DNA of 64,000 bases from Marinobacter subterrani (GCF_001045555.1 NZ_LFBU01000001.1:3224001-3288000); one strand, 5' to 3'. Numbered from the stretch's first letter, positions 7,505-16,623 are shown. Notes: a model not told the origin generated them from the sequence alone. Made by a program: numbers and translations.

Positions 7505-8836
7505 GTGCCAACAACCACCCAAAACCCAAGCCTGGCCCGCCAGCTCTACAACATGACCTGGCCCATGCTCTTCGGGGTGCTGTCCCTGATGACCTTCCAG
7601 CTGGCCGACAGTGCCTTCGTGGGTCAACTCGGGCGGGACCCGCTGGCGGCACTGGGCTTCACCGTACCCATGCAGCAGCTGGTCAGCGGCATGTACGTGG
7701 GTCTCGGCATCGCGACCACCGCCATCATCTCCCGCACCCTGGGGCAGGGTGACGAACTGCGCGCGCAGCGGCTCGGGGGCCTGGTGATAACCGTGGGCGC
7801 CTCGCTGGCGCTGATCCTGTGTGTCTCGGTCTGGCTGCTGAAGCCCCTGATTCTGGACTTTCTGGGCGCCGAAGCGGCACTGCGACCGTTGATCCGTGAG
7901 TACTGGGCCCCCTGGCTGGTGTCCGCCTGGGCCGGCGCCATGCTCTATTTCGGCTACGCCGTCTGTCGCTCCAACGGCAATACCAAAATCCCCGGCTACA
8001 TGATGATCACCACCAGCCTGTTCAACATCGCCCTGGACCCGCTGTACATCTTCGTCTTCGGCTGGGGACTGCCTGGCGCGGCCTGGGCCACCATCACCGC
8101 TTTCGGAATCGGTGCCGCCATGGTGTACCCGACCCTGATCCGCCGGCAGTGGCTGCGCTTCGATCTTCGGCAACTGCAGCTTACAGCCGCCTTCCGGCAA
8201 CTGGGCAGCGTCATGGCGCCAGCCATGGTCAGCCAACTGATGCCGCCGGTCTCGGCCATGCTGGCCACCGCGCTGGTGGCCGGTTTCGGATCGGCTGCGG
8301 TGGCCGCCTGGGGCCTGGGTACCCGGCTGGAGTTCTTCTCCATTGTGGTGGTGCTGGCCCTGACCATGTCCATGCCACCGATGATCGGGCGCATGCTCGG
8401 GGCCGGAGAAATCGAGAAAATCCGCCGCCTGGTACGCATTGCCGTGCGCTTCATAGTCGGCTGGCAACTGGCCATCGGCCTGATCTGGCTCGCCGCATCG
8501 GGGCTGGTATCAACATGGTTCACCAGCGATGCCAAAGTACAGGAGATTCTCGGCATCTATCTGGTTCGGGTGCCGCTGAGTTACTGCGGCCTGGGCGTGT
8601 GCATGCTGATGGTGTCGGTGTGCAATGCCCTGGGGCTATCCCTGCGGGCCTTGCTGGTGTCTACCCTGCGGCTGTTTGTCTGTTACCTGCCGCTGTTGTG
8701 GCTGGGGTCGCAACTGAGCGGCCTGACCGGCCTGATGTCCGGCGCCCTGGTGGGCAACCTGCTGGCCGGCACCATGGCCTATGTCTTTTACCGGGCCGGG
8801 ATGAAGCGGCTCCGGCAGGACGTTGGGGTCAGATGA
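7505..8836 (+). CDS. MATE-family efflux transporter (DinF/NorM-like)
   Basis: 443 residues with about 12 transmembrane segments. MTWPMLFGVLSLMTFQLADS near the start and a second half beginning LGSVMAPAMVSQLMPPVSA show the internal duplication of MATE proteins, which export cationic compounds by Na+ or H+ antiport. The start is taken as GTG 7505; an ATG at 7553 would cut into the first conserved segment. Its 3' end overlaps the convergent thioesterase gene by 8 bp. Confidence 0.88.
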   Translation: MPTTTQNPSLARQLYNMTWPMLFGVLSLMTFQLADSAFVGQLGRDPLAALGFTVPMQQLVSGMYVGLGIATTAIISRTLGQGDELRAQRLGGLVITVGASLALILCVSVWLLKPLILDFLGAEAALRPLIREYWAPWLVSAWAGAMLYFGYAVCRSNGNTKIPGYMMITTSLFNIALDPLYIFVFGWGLPGAAWATITAFGIGAAMVYPTLIRRQWLRFDLRQLQLTAAFRQLGSVMAPAMVSQLMPPVSAMLATALVAGFGSAAVAAWGLGTRLEFFSIVVVLALTMSMPPMIGRMLGAGEIEKIRRLVRIAVRFIVGWQLAIGLIWLAASGLVSTWFTSDAKVQEILGIYLVRVPLSYCGLGVCMLMVSVCNALGLSLRALLVSTLRLFVCYLPLLWLGSQLSGLTGLMSGALVGNLLAGTMAYVFYRAGMKRLRQDVGVR

Positions 8837-9272
8837 AGCGCACGCGGAAGCTCTCGGGCACCGGCACCACTTGCTTGCGCTGGTAGTTGAAGAACACGAA
8901 GCCGTACTTGGCCAGCGCCACCGGCTGGCCGCTTTCGGCCTTGGTGACCCGGAACACGAAATCCCCGCCGTATTTGTTGAAGTCCATAACGCCTACTTCA
9001 AAGCGCAGCATTTCCGGGAAGAAGGACTCGGACTGGTACATGGTGGCGAGGTCGGTGACGATGATGCCGGTGCCGTCCTTGCTGGATTCGTGCAGGCCAT
9101 GGCTGACCATGAACTGGGCCCGGGCTTCGGAGAGCATGGAGATCAGGGCGTCGTTGCCGAGGTGGTTAGCGCCGTTGATGTCAGTGATTCTGACCGGCAT
9201 TCTCGTTTCAAAGCAGAAGACGTCGTCCGGGAAGGAGAGTTTGATTCGGGCCACTTGGGTTCCTGTTTTCAC
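8829..9272 (-). CDS. Hotdog-fold acyl-CoA thioesterase
   Basis: 147 residues. RITDINGANHLGNDALISML (residues ~28-47) resembles the DxxxxxHxxN region of 4-hydroxybenzoyl-CoA thioesterase/YbgC-like proteins, here with Asn and His in place of the usual spacing. KYGFVFFNYQRKQVVPVP forms the C-terminal strands. It probably hydrolyses an acyl- or aroyl-CoA. It is convergent with and overlaps the MATE gene by 8 bp; its 5' side faces twin-hairpin element f. Confidence 0.75.
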   Translation of the reverse strand: MKTGTQVARIKLSFPDDVFCFETRMPVRITDINGANHLGNDALISMLSEARAQFMVSHGLHESSKDGTGIIVTDLATMYQSESFFPEMLRFEVGVMDFNKYGGDFVFRVTKAESGQPVALAKYGFVFFNYQRKQVVPVPESFRVRFI

Positions 9273-9390
9273 TGGGGATCCGGGGGCGAATCATACGCTG
9301 TTCGACTTTTAGTGTTCATCTTGGGATCTTACGGTTTAAATCGGTTATCTTGATGTTAAACGTCTGCGCCTTGAGTTTTGGTGGAGCGAC

Positions 9391-9494
9391 GGCATGGAAG
9401 GGCTTTCCAAAACACGCTCCTTGCGGCACATCCCTGTGACGCTTGGGCTCCGCCATCCATGGCTCCGCACAGTTTTGGAAAGCCCTTCCATGCC
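9391..9494 (-). repeat. Twin-hairpin palindromic element, copy f (subfamily 1)
   Basis: A perfect 23-nt arm at 9391-9413 pairs with 9472-9494, and pairing continues four more bases with one mismatch. The 58-nt core is read on the minus strand, with apices TGGA (hairpin I) and GGGA (hairpin II). It lies in the divergent gap between the thioesterase and the Nudix-MBL gene. Frames that extend the Nudix protein upstream through this element are not real. Confidence 0.9.
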
Positions 9495-9548
9495 ATCGTT
9501 CGTATTACTCCCGCGCACCCAATAATTATGACTGAAAGATGGAACTCT

Positions 9549-11180
9549 ATGGATATTCGCCCTGCCGCCACACTGGTTCTTACCCGCGATACGTCAGACG
9601 GTATTGAAGTCCTGTTGCTGCAACGCACCTGGGATGCGGTGTTCATGCCCGGCTATTTTGTGTTTCCCGGAGGCCGGGTCGAGGAGCATGAGACCCATGG
9701 GCGTGAGCATGTGATCGGGCCCGGCGACGCGGAGATCAGTCAGACCATGAGTGTCGACGAGGGCGGCGCGGATTACATGTTGGCGGCGGTTCGCGAATGT
9801 TTTGAGGAGTCCGGGATTCTACTCGCGGTGGATCAGCAGGGGCAGCTGGTGGACGGTGATCATCCGGCCCATGGTGATCGGCAGGCGGTCTTTGACGGTG
9901 ACCTGTCGCTGGCGGATCTGTGCAAAAAACATGGGTTGTCGATCCCGCTGGACCGGCTGGCCTACCTGGGCCACTGGGTTACGCCACCGGGGCCGCCGCG
10001 GCGGTTTGATACGCGGTTTTTCGTGACAACCGCGCCTGAAGGGCAACCGGCCGGTCATGACGGCATCGAGACCATCGATCAGGTCTGGATTCGCCCGGAG
10101 CAGGCCCTGGAGGATCACCGGCGAGGCCAACGGTTGCTGGGGCTGCCGACCATCCGGACCTTGCGGATGCTGAGCGATTTCGAGACCACCGAGGTGCTCA
10201 TGCGTTATGCCCACGCCAATCCGCCGGAGCCGCATCCGAGTCAGCCCTGGCCGGCGTTGAAAAAGGGCAAGGCGGTAACACTGGAGCCGGGTGCGCCCGC
10301 TTACGAAGAGGCGGCCAAACTGGACCCGGAGGGCGAAGGCTCAACCCACGCGGAGATCATTCCCGGCGAACCGGTTGAGGTGGCGGCCGGGGTAATACGG
10401 CTGACAGCGCCCAATCCGGGGATGATGACCGGGCCGGGCACCAATACCTATGTGCTGGGCCACGAGCGGTTTACCGTGATTGACCCGGGCCCGGCGGATG
10501 AGGTGCATATCGAACGCATACTGGAGGTGACCGGTGGGGTGATTGACCAGGTGCTGGTTACCCACACCCACAAAGATCATTCCCCCGCCGTGGCGGCGCT
10601 CAAAGAACGGACCGGATGCCGGGTATTCGGCTGGCCGGCGCCGGAAGGCGCGAGCCAGGACCAGACCTTCCGGGCCGATGACGAACCGGAGCATGGCGAT
10701 CTGATTGTGACCGAAGCCGGCATCCTGAAGGTGCTGCACACTCCGGGGCATGCCTCCAATCACCTGTGTTACCTGCTGACGGACCAGGCATTGTTGTTCT
10801 CCGGCGATCACATCATGCAGGGGTCAACCGTGGTGATTAATCCGCCGGATGGCGATATGAAGGCCTACATCGAGTCACTGTATGACTTGCTGGCAGAGCC
10901 ACTGCGTTATATTGCACCGGCCCACGGATTTCTGATGGGTCAGCCAGAGGCGGTAATCGATTTTCTGATTACCCATCGTCTGTCCCGGGAACACAAGGTG
11001 GCCCGGGCTCTGGAGGCGCTGACACCCACGGATCTCAAAGCACTGACCGCAAAAGCCTACGACGATGTACCGACAGCCATTCACGGGGTGGCGGCACGGT
11101 CAGCCCTGGCGCACCTGTTGAAGCTGGAGGCTGAGCACAGGGCGTTCCGGAAGGACGATCTTTGGCATGTCAGACACTAG
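9549..11180 (+). CDS. Nudix hydrolase / metallo-beta-lactamase fold fusion protein
   Basis: 543 residues from the ATG at 9549 (an ATG at 9528 would add seven). Residues ~1-250 form a Nudix domain like NUDT19: FPGGRVEEHE, then AAVRECFEESGI supply the split Nudix box. Residues ~290-500 form a metallo-beta-lactamase domain: TNTYVLG, metal ligands THTHKDHS, HTPGHASNH, and LFSGDHIMQG, as in LACTB2-type hydrolases. A C-terminal helical tail follows. Fusion of the two folds in one chain is seen in some Proteobacteria. The substrate is unknown; a pyrophosphate-containing acyl or nucleotide compound is a guess. The upstream start at 9378 is rejected because it translates element f. Confidence 0.85.
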   Translation: MDIRPAATLVLTRDTSDGIEVLLLQRTWDAVFMPGYFVFPGGRVEEHETHGREHVIGPGDAEISQTMSVDEGGADYMLAAVRECFEESGILLAVDQQGQLVDGDHPAHGDRQAVFDGDLSLADLCKKHGLSIPLDRLAYLGHWVTPPGPPRRFDTRFFVTTAPEGQPAGHDGIETIDQVWIRPEQALEDHRRGQRLLGLPTIRTLRMLSDFETTEVLMRYAHANPPEPHPSQPWPALKKGKAVTLEPGAPAYEEAAKLDPEGEGSTHAEIIPGEPVEVAAGVIRLTAPNPGMMTGPGTNTYVLGHERFTVIDPGPADEVHIERILEVTGGVIDQVLVTHTHKDHSPAVAALKERTGCRVFGWPAPEGASQDQTFRADDEPEHGDLIVTEAGILKVLHTPGHASNHLCYLLTDQALLFSGDHIMQGSTVVINPPDGDMKAYIESLYDLLAEPLRYIAPAHGFLMGQPEAVIDFLITHRLSREHKVARALEALTPTDLKALTAKAYDDVPTAIHGVAARSALAHLLKLEAEHRAFRKDDLWHVRH

Positions 11181-11219
11181 CGCCCTGCCCGTGGCCTACC
11201 CGGACGGGACACCAGACGG

Positions 11220-11378
11220 CTATTTTTTGGCAATAATGTAGACGGCATGCACGATCCCGGGAATATAGCCCAGGATGGTCAGCAGGATATTGATCCAGAA
11301 GTGCTTGCCGATCCCCACCTGCAGGAAAACGCCCAGCGGTGGCAACAGAATCGCAATCAGAATTCGCAAAAGATCCAT
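11220..11378 (-). CDS. YqaE/Pmp3-family small membrane protein
   Basis: 52 residues, short and easily missed. It starts MDLLRILIAILLPPLGVFLQ, then GIGKHFWINILLTILGYIPG, then IVHAVYIIAKK: two transmembrane helices with the PPLGVFL and TILGYIPG blocks that define the Pmp3/UPF0057 family, linked in yeast and bacteria to membrane potential and salt stress. AAAGGAGAAG precedes the ATG at about 6 nt. It is convergent with the Nudix-MBL gene, 39 bp apart. Confidence 0.93.
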   Translation of the reverse strand: MDLLRILIAILLPPLGVFLQVGIGKHFWINILLTILGYIPGIVHAVYIIAKK

Positions 11379-11609
11379 ATTGGTCTTCTCCTTTACCGGA
11401 TATAAGTGTCTGATACCTGCAACATAGCACTTCCGAACCAGGTTGCGCGGATACTGTCCCGAAGTTTTGCGATAACTTCATGAAAGCCGGATTAAACCTT
11501 TGTCACTGGCGACCCGATGACTGTCCGGAGGCAGCGGGAGGCAGACGCGGCGGGAGCGTAGTATCCTATGCGTTTTATCGGACCCAACCCAAGACAATCA
11601 GGAGTCTGT

Positions 11610-12554
11610 GTGCCCACGGAAAACGCCGGAATCGTGTCCCGAATGCCAGGTCTGGCCTACATTGGCCTGGTTCTCACGCCCCTGTTCTGGGCCGGTAATG
11701 CCGTGGTGGCACGGGGCACGGTTGACAGCATCCCGCCCCTGTCCATGTCGTTCTGGCGCTGGATTATCGCGCTGGCCATTCTGCTGCCCTTCGGGCTTCC
11801 GGGTATCTGGCGCCACCGCCAGGTTATCCGCCAGCGGTTCGGTTCCATGCTGGCCCTGGCGACATTCAGTGTCGCGGCCTTCAATTCGTTGCTGTATTTC
11901 GCGGCAACCACCACCACGGCCACCAATATCGCCCTGATCAATGCCACCATCCCGATTTTCGTGGCGCTGCTGGCCTGGATTCTGCTGGGCGACCGGACCC
12001 GCCCGATCCAGGCCGTTGGTATCGGCCTGGCGATCATCGGCATAGCCACGGTGGTAGCCCGCGGGGATCTCTCGGTGCTTACCGGGCTGCAGGCCCAGCC
12101 TGGCGACCTGATCATGGTGGCGGCGGTATTCAGTTGGGGGCTGTTTTCAGTCCTGTTGCGCCGCCAGGCGGTGCCACTGCCGGCCCTGACCTTTCTGACC
12201 ACCCAGATACTGCTGGGTACACTGGTAATACTGCCGTTTTACCTGACCGACCTGGTGTTGTTTTCCGGCGGCTTTGACCTGTCACAGGACACCGCCTTGC
12301 CGCTGCTATATTTCGCGATTTTTCCGGGCATTCTGGCCTATGGTTTCTGGAATCACGGGGTGCATCAAATTGGCCCGGCCCGGGCGGCCATCTTCATGTA
12401 CCTCACCCCGGTTTTCGCCTCGGTGCTGGCCGGCGTCTTTCTGGAAGAGTCCCTCGGGGTATTTCACATTATCGGTGGCCTGCTGATTCTTGCCGGGCTC
12501 CTGCTGGCAACCCAGACCGGCAAACGTGCCGGCTACCGGATCAAAGATCGGTAA
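11610..12554 (+). CDS. EamA/DMT-family permease
   Basis: 314 residues with ten hydrophobic segments in two EamA repeats (LTPLFWAGNAVVARG in the first; MVAAVFSWGLFSVLLRR at the start of the second). It is a drug/metabolite transporter-type inner-membrane exporter with no readable substrate. The start is taken as the GTG at 11610, preceded by AGGAG with a 5-nt gap; the ATG at 11568 has no such signal. Confidence 0.85.
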   Translation: MPTENAGIVSRMPGLAYIGLVLTPLFWAGNAVVARGTVDSIPPLSMSFWRWIIALAILLPFGLPGIWRHRQVIRQRFGSMLALATFSVAAFNSLLYFAATTTTATNIALINATIPIFVALLAWILLGDRTRPIQAVGIGLAIIGIATVVARGDLSVLTGLQAQPGDLIMVAAVFSWGLFSVLLRRQAVPLPALTFLTTQILLGTLVILPFYLTDLVLFSGGFDLSQDTALPLLYFAIFPGILAYGFWNHGVHQIGPARAAIFMYLTPVFASVLAGVFLEESLGVFHIIGGLLILAGLLLATQTGKRAGYRIKDR

Positions 12555-12570
12555 CGAAAAGGAGATCATC

Positions 12571-13095
12571 ATGACTGAATCTGTTCGCCAGGCCCTGGGC
12601 AAGGGATTCGCGACCCTTCTGCTGCTGGCTGTCGCCCTGACAACCGCGGCCGCACCCTGCGATCCAGAGCAGGCCGGGTGGGTACCCAGCAAGTATTACC
12701 CGGCGGGCAGTGTGGTGTTTTATCAGGGCGACTGGTTTGAATCCCGCACGCTTCAGGAGGGTAAGGAGCCGGGCAGCGCCTTTGACTGGAAGCGGCTGGC
12801 GTCGGCTCCGGATTGCGGTGCCAGAGCCGCAAACGCCAGCGGCACTCCTGAGCCAAACGCCCCGAAAGCCGGCACCAGCGGGCAACCGCCGGCCCCGGGC
12901 CAGGATGAGGTGCAGGCCCTGTGTGAGCCACCCGAGCCCTGGCTGTTCTCCCGAAGCTACCTGGTGGGCAGCCTGGCCCGCCATGGCGGCAAGGTCTGGG
13001 AGGCGATCCGGCCCACCCACGGCGACATGCCCGGCATAGCCGAACCACCTCACTGGAAACCGGTGCCGGATCACTGCTCTGTGAAGGATCAGTGA
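12571..13095 (+). CDS. Secreted protein with two CBM5/12-like repeats
   Basis: 174 residues. A signal peptide (residues 1-27, cut near TTAAAP) leads into two ~42-residue repeats, AGWVPSKYYPAGSVVFYQGD...W (~35-75) and PWLFSRSYLVGSLARHGGKVW (~125-165). They match the W-x2-S-x2-Y-x2-G-x-x-V/A-x-x-x-G-x-x-W pattern of carbohydrate-binding module families 5/12. A Pro/Ala-rich linker separates them, and conserved Cys residues flank each repeat. There is no catalytic domain. It probably binds a polysaccharide or cell wall, but this is inferred. AAAGGAG lies 6 nt before the ATG. Its last 7 bp overlap the convergent C-S lyase gene. Confidence 0.65.
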   Translation: MTESVRQALGKGFATLLLLAVALTTAAAPCDPEQAGWVPSKYYPAGSVVFYQGDWFESRTLQEGKEPGSAFDWKRLASAPDCGARAANASGTPEPNAPKAGTSGQPPAPGQDEVQALCEPPEPWLFSRSYLVGSLARHGGKVWEAIRPTHGDMPGIAEPPHWKPVPDHCSVKDQ

Positions 13096-14294
13096 TCCGG
13101 GCCGAGCTTCCCGAGTGCCGTTTCAATCCGGCCCAGGACCTCTTCAAGCACGGCTCTGGGGCAGCCGATGTTCAGCCGCATGAAGCCACTGCCCTGGTCA
13201 CCAAAGGACACCCCGGGGTTCATTCCGACCCCGGCATCCCGGACGAAGAACCGCTTCAGGCCGGCATCATCCAGCCCCAGCTCCCGGCAGTCCAGCCACA
13301 TCAGGTAGGTGCCCTCGGGCGCTGATACCCGGATGCCAGGCAGGCGCCGGCGAACCGCCTCCACGAGCCAATCCCGGTTTGACTGCAGGTACACCATCAG
13401 CTCATCCAGCCAGGGGGCGCCGTAGCGATAACCGGCTTCAAAGCCGGCAATACTGAACGGGTTACACTGGGGCAGATGCATGGACTCGAAGACCGCCTTC
13501 ATGGCGTTGCGCCGGTCGGCATCGGGGATCACCAGAGCCGACAGCCCCAGGCCGGGCATATTGAACGTCTTGCTCGGAGCCACCGCCATCACCAGGGCGT
13601 CGTCCGGCCCGGCGAGCCTGGCCAGCATGGTGTGGCGGGGTTTGTCACGATAGGTCAGGTCGCAGTGAATCTCATCCGAGACCACCACCAGTTGGTGCCG
13701 GCGGGCAATGTCGAGCACCGCCCTGAGCTCCACTTCTGCCCACACACGCCCGACCGGATTGTGGGGCGAGCACAGCAGAAGGATGCGGGCATCGGGCCGG
13801 GCGGCGCACTGCTCGAGATGCTCCAGGTCCATCCGGTAGTGGCCCGCGTCGACGCTGTCCGGGGCTTCCGGCACCAGCGGGTTCTCGATCACGGTCCGGC
13901 CACTGTGCCGGACGGAACTGAAAAACGGCGGATACACCGGCGGCTGGATAATCACCCCCTCGCCCGGCCGGGCATAGGCCATGCAGGCGGCGTTCAGCGA
14001 GGGCACCACACCGGGTGCCATCAGGATCCATTCCCGGCGGATCTCCCAGCCGTGCCGGTGTGCAAACCAGTCAATCATCGACTGGTAAAGGCTGTCGGGA
14101 AACAGGGTGTAGCCGTACACCGGGTGCGCCGCCCGTTCACTCAGCGCCCGGGTGACCGCCTCGGGCGCGGCAAAATCCATGTCAGCCACCCAAACCGGAA
14201 TGACCTCCTCCGTGCCGAAGACCGCCTTGCGGGCGTCGAATTTCACGGAACAGGTATTTTCACGGGCAACGGGCTGATCAAAGTGGCTGGACAC
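13089..14294 (-). CDS. patB: PatB/MalY-type cystathionine beta-lyase (PLP aminotransferase fold I)
   Basis: 401 residues from a GTG at 14294, preceded by GGAGAG, which places HFDQPVARENTCSVKFD at the N-terminus exactly as in PatB proteins; longer starts lack support. Landmarks are VIPVWVADMDF, NPVGRVW, the DEIH block and the PLP lysine in APSKTFNMPGLGLS (~240). These enzymes cleave C-S bonds of cystathionine and related amino acids to a thiol, pyruvate and ammonia. It is a monocistronic gene, convergent with the CBM-like protein. Confidence 0.88.
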   Translation of the reverse strand: MSSHFDQPVARENTCSVKFDARKAVFGTEEVIPVWVADMDFAAPEAVTRALSERAAHPVYGYTLFPDSLYQSMIDWFAHRHGWEIRREWILMAPGVVPSLNAACMAYARPGEGVIIQPPVYPPFFSSVRHSGRTVIENPLVPEAPDSVDAGHYRMDLEHLEQCAARPDARILLLCSPHNPVGRVWAEVELRAVLDIARRHQLVVVSDEIHCDLTYRDKPRHTMLARLAGPDDALVMAVAPSKTFNMPGLGLSALVIPDADRRNAMKAVFESMHLPQCNPFSIAGFEAGYRYGAPWLDELMVYLQSNRDWLVEAVRRRLPGIRVSAPEGTYLMWLDCRELGLDDAGLKRFFVRDAGVGMNPGVSFGDQGSGFMRLNIGCPRAVLEEVLGRIETALGKLGPDH

Positions 14295-14504
14295 AGGGGC
14301 TCTCCACGGCGAGTTGAAAGGCGGACGAGACATATTGTGGTGGGCCACGCGGGCCATCGCAACCGGGTCTGGAGGCTTGCCATCCACCTCAAGGCTCCGG
14401 CTTTGGTCGAACATCGGCGATTAGTGCTTGCCCTCACGGCCCGATACTTGCGAACCTAACCGTTTATTCATTCAAAATTCTTTCAACGCGTTTCGGAGCC
14501 TTCG

Positions 14505-15392
14505 ATGCTTGGCCAGATCCTTTCCACGATGGCCCCGGTGTTCCTGATTACCGGTTGTGGCGCCCTTTACGGCCGCTACCGTAGCCCGGATATCCGTGGT
14601 CTGAACGTATTGACCATGGAACTCTTCATGCCCCTGCTGGTGTTCGCGGTATTGGCCGACCAGCAGGCCCCCATGCAGGATTATGCCAGGCTCGCGCTTG
14701 GCGCTACCGTGGTGGTGCTCGGCTCGGGCATCCTTCTGTACCCGCTGGCGAAGGCACTGAAGCTGAACCTGAAGACCTTCCTGCCGCCGATGATGTTCAA
14801 CAACTCCGGCAACATGGGTATTCCCGTTCTGCTGCTGGCATTCGGCGATGCCGCGCTGCCGGCGGCCATTGTTCTGTTTATTGTGGAGATGCTGCTGCAC
14901 TTCACCATCGGCCTGTACATGCTGGACCCCCATTCCTCGATCGTTCAACGCCTCCGGCTGCCGATCGTCTTCGCCTGTATCGCCGGCCTGGCCGTCAACC
15001 TCAGTGGCTTTTCGCTTCCGGGCTGGTTGCTGGACAGCATGAACATGCTGGGTGAGGTGAGTATCCCGCTCATGCTGTTTGCCCTGGGCGTCCGGATGCT
15101 GGAAATCGACTTCAACGACTGGAAACTCGGCCTGCTCGGCGCTATCGCCTGCCCCGCCAGCGGGCTGATCCTGGCCTGGCCCATGATCACGGTGCTGGAC
15201 CTGCCGGGCTTGCAGGTAGCGGCACTGTGGGTCTTTGCAGCCCTGCCCCCGGCGGTGCTGAATTACCTGGTGGCGGAGCAGTACAACCAGGAGCCCCACA
15301 AGGTCGCCTCACTGGTATTATTGAGCAACCTGGGCAGCCTGGTGGTAATGCCCACGGTACTCGGGCTGGTCTTTGCGGCCGGCTACGTCTGA
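14505..15392 (+). CDS. Auxin-efflux-carrier (AEC) family permease
   Basis: 295 residues with ten hydrophobic segments. The Asn-rich FNNSGNMGIPVLLLAFG block near residue 105 and PLMLFALGVRM near 190 are typical of bacterial AEC proteins, inner-membrane secondary transporters often for carboxylates. It is separated from the next gene (UbiA family) by 36 bp on the same strand, so the two may be co-transcribed. Confidence 0.88.
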   Translation: MLGQILSTMAPVFLITGCGALYGRYRSPDIRGLNVLTMELFMPLLVFAVLADQQAPMQDYARLALGATVVVLGSGILLYPLAKALKLNLKTFLPPMMFNNSGNMGIPVLLLAFGDAALPAAIVLFIVEMLLHFTIGLYMLDPHSSIVQRLRLPIVFACIAGLAVNLSGFSLPGWLLDSMNMLGEVSIPLMLFALGVRMLEIDFNDWKLGLLGAIACPASGLILAWPMITVLDLPGLQVAALWVFAALPPAVLNYLVAEQYNQEPHKVASLVLLSNLGSLVVMPTVLGLVFAAGYV

Positions 15393-15428
15393 TCACCTGC
15401 CAGGCCGGTTTTGCCGAGGAAGGCTTCG

Positions 15429-16319
15429 ATGTCTGAAACTGCTGCCGTCATGCGCGCCGCTCGCCCCAACTTCCTGATACTGGCCCCTCTGTGTGCCGGT
15501 TCAGGGGTGGCCCTGGCCTGGCAACAGGGAACACCGCCAGCCCTGCTGGACACCCTGCTGGTGCTGATCGGCGCCCTGCTCGCCCACGCTGCCGTCAATC
15601 TGCTCAATGAATACGAGGACTTTGTCTCCGGCCTGGACCTGATCACCTGCCGCACGCCGTTTTCCGGCGGCAGCGGGGCGCTTCCGGAAGTACCCGCCGC
15701 TGCCCGGCGGGTGTTGCTGGCAGCCCTGGGAACGCTGGGGCTGGTGGTGGCAATCGGTGTGTATTTTCTCTGGCTTCGGGGCCTGCCGATGCTGGTGCTC
15801 GGGGCCGCCGGGGTGGCACTGGTACTGACCTATACCCGCTGGATTACCCGTTCGCCCATCGTCTGCCTGCTGGCGCCGGGGTTGGGGTTCGGCCCGGTAA
15901 TGATTCTCGGCAGCCTGATTGCCCTGGGCGCCCGGATCGACGTGACGGGCCTTACGGTTTCGCTGATCAGCCTGCTTCTGACGAGCGAGCTGTTGCTGAT
16001 CAACCAGATCCCCGATGCCGAAGCAGACAGGCAAGTCGGACGCCGGCATCTGGTAATCACTCTGGGTCAACCGGCGGCGGGCAGGCTCGTCGGCGTTCTG
16101 CTTTCGGGCAGTTACGGTGTGTTGGGGGCAGCCATCCTGGCCGACTGGCTGCCGCTATGGACCGCCATCGCCCTGGCCCCAACTCCGGCGGCCCTGTGGA
16201 TCAGCCTGAAACTGCCCGCGGCTGTGGCCGATCCCCGGCAGCTCAATACCCTCCTCGGCCTCAATGTCGCCGTGCTGCTGGCGACATTGGCCCTGCTGAT
16301 TTGTGGCCTCAGCCTTTGA
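15429..16319 (+). CDS. UbiA-superfamily prenyltransferase (MenA-like)
   Basis: 296 residues, multi-pass. The first aspartate-rich motif is NLLNEYEDFVSGLD (~58-71) and the second QIPDAEADRQVGRRH (~195-210), both characteristic of intramembrane prenyltransferases that join an isoprenyl diphosphate to an aromatic ring. It resembles 1,4-dihydroxy-2-naphthoate prenyltransferase, but no other menaquinone genes are nearby, so the acceptor is uncertain. GAGGAAGG precedes the ATG at 15429; an upstream TTG is less likely. Confidence 0.8.
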   Translation: MSETAAVMRAARPNFLILAPLCAGSGVALAWQQGTPPALLDTLLVLIGALLAHAAVNLLNEYEDFVSGLDLITCRTPFSGGSGALPEVPAAARRVLLAALGTLGLVVAIGVYFLWLRGLPMLVLGAAGVALVLTYTRWITRSPIVCLLAPGLGFGPVMILGSLIALGARIDVTGLTVSLISLLLTSELLLINQIPDAEADRQVGRRHLVITLGQPAAGRLVGVLLSGSYGVLGAAILADWLPLWTAIALAPTPAALWISLKLPAAVADPRQLNTLLGLNVAVLLATLALLICGLSL

Positions 16320-16623
16320 GCCGGAACACGCTGACCCGGGAACGCAATTGCCCGGCGCAGGCCGCTTCAATGGCGGCATTGAGCGCCAGCAGGTTGGCCG
16401 GCTCCACGATGGCGCTGATCACTTCAATGATCTTCCCGATATTGGCGCCGTCTTCAGAGACCCGCTGAACTGTCCGGGACGCCTGTTCCAGGGTTTCGGC
16501 CAGTTTGCCGATCGAGACGGTGGTGTCCTGCAGCGCGCGGTGATTCTCCACCAGCACGGCGTCACGAATGGCAATGGCCCTGTCGTGGACACTGCCCCGG
16601 AAATTAATAGCATGGCATTGCAA
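16309..16623 (-). pseudogene. Fragment of a methyl-accepting chemotaxis protein
   Basis: A 104-codon frame contains VSEDGANIGKIIEVISAIV and EPANLLALNAAIEAACAG, unmistakably the hairpin tip of an MCP signalling domain (usual form: EQTNLLALNAAIEAARAGE). It has no periplasmic, membrane or HAMP part and breaks off right after the tip, where the GRGFAVVADEVR continuation is lost. Q-to-P and R-to-C changes at the otherwise near-invariant tip also point to decay. Its 3' end overlaps the UbiA-family gene by 11 bp. I interpret it as a remnant of a larger receptor gene. Confidence 0.75.

Noticed and set aside
7454..8467. A 337-codon minus-strand frame rich in Gly, His and Gln
   Set aside because: Antisense shadow of the MATE transporter; biased composition and no ribosome site.
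9378..9548. An N-terminal extension of the Nudix-MBL protein
   Set aside because: The extra 57 codons translate twin-hairpin element f; the conserved protein starts at the ATG at 9549 (or 9528).
13476..14459. A 327-codon plus-strand frame
   Set aside because: Antisense of the PatB-type lyase; no family resemblance.
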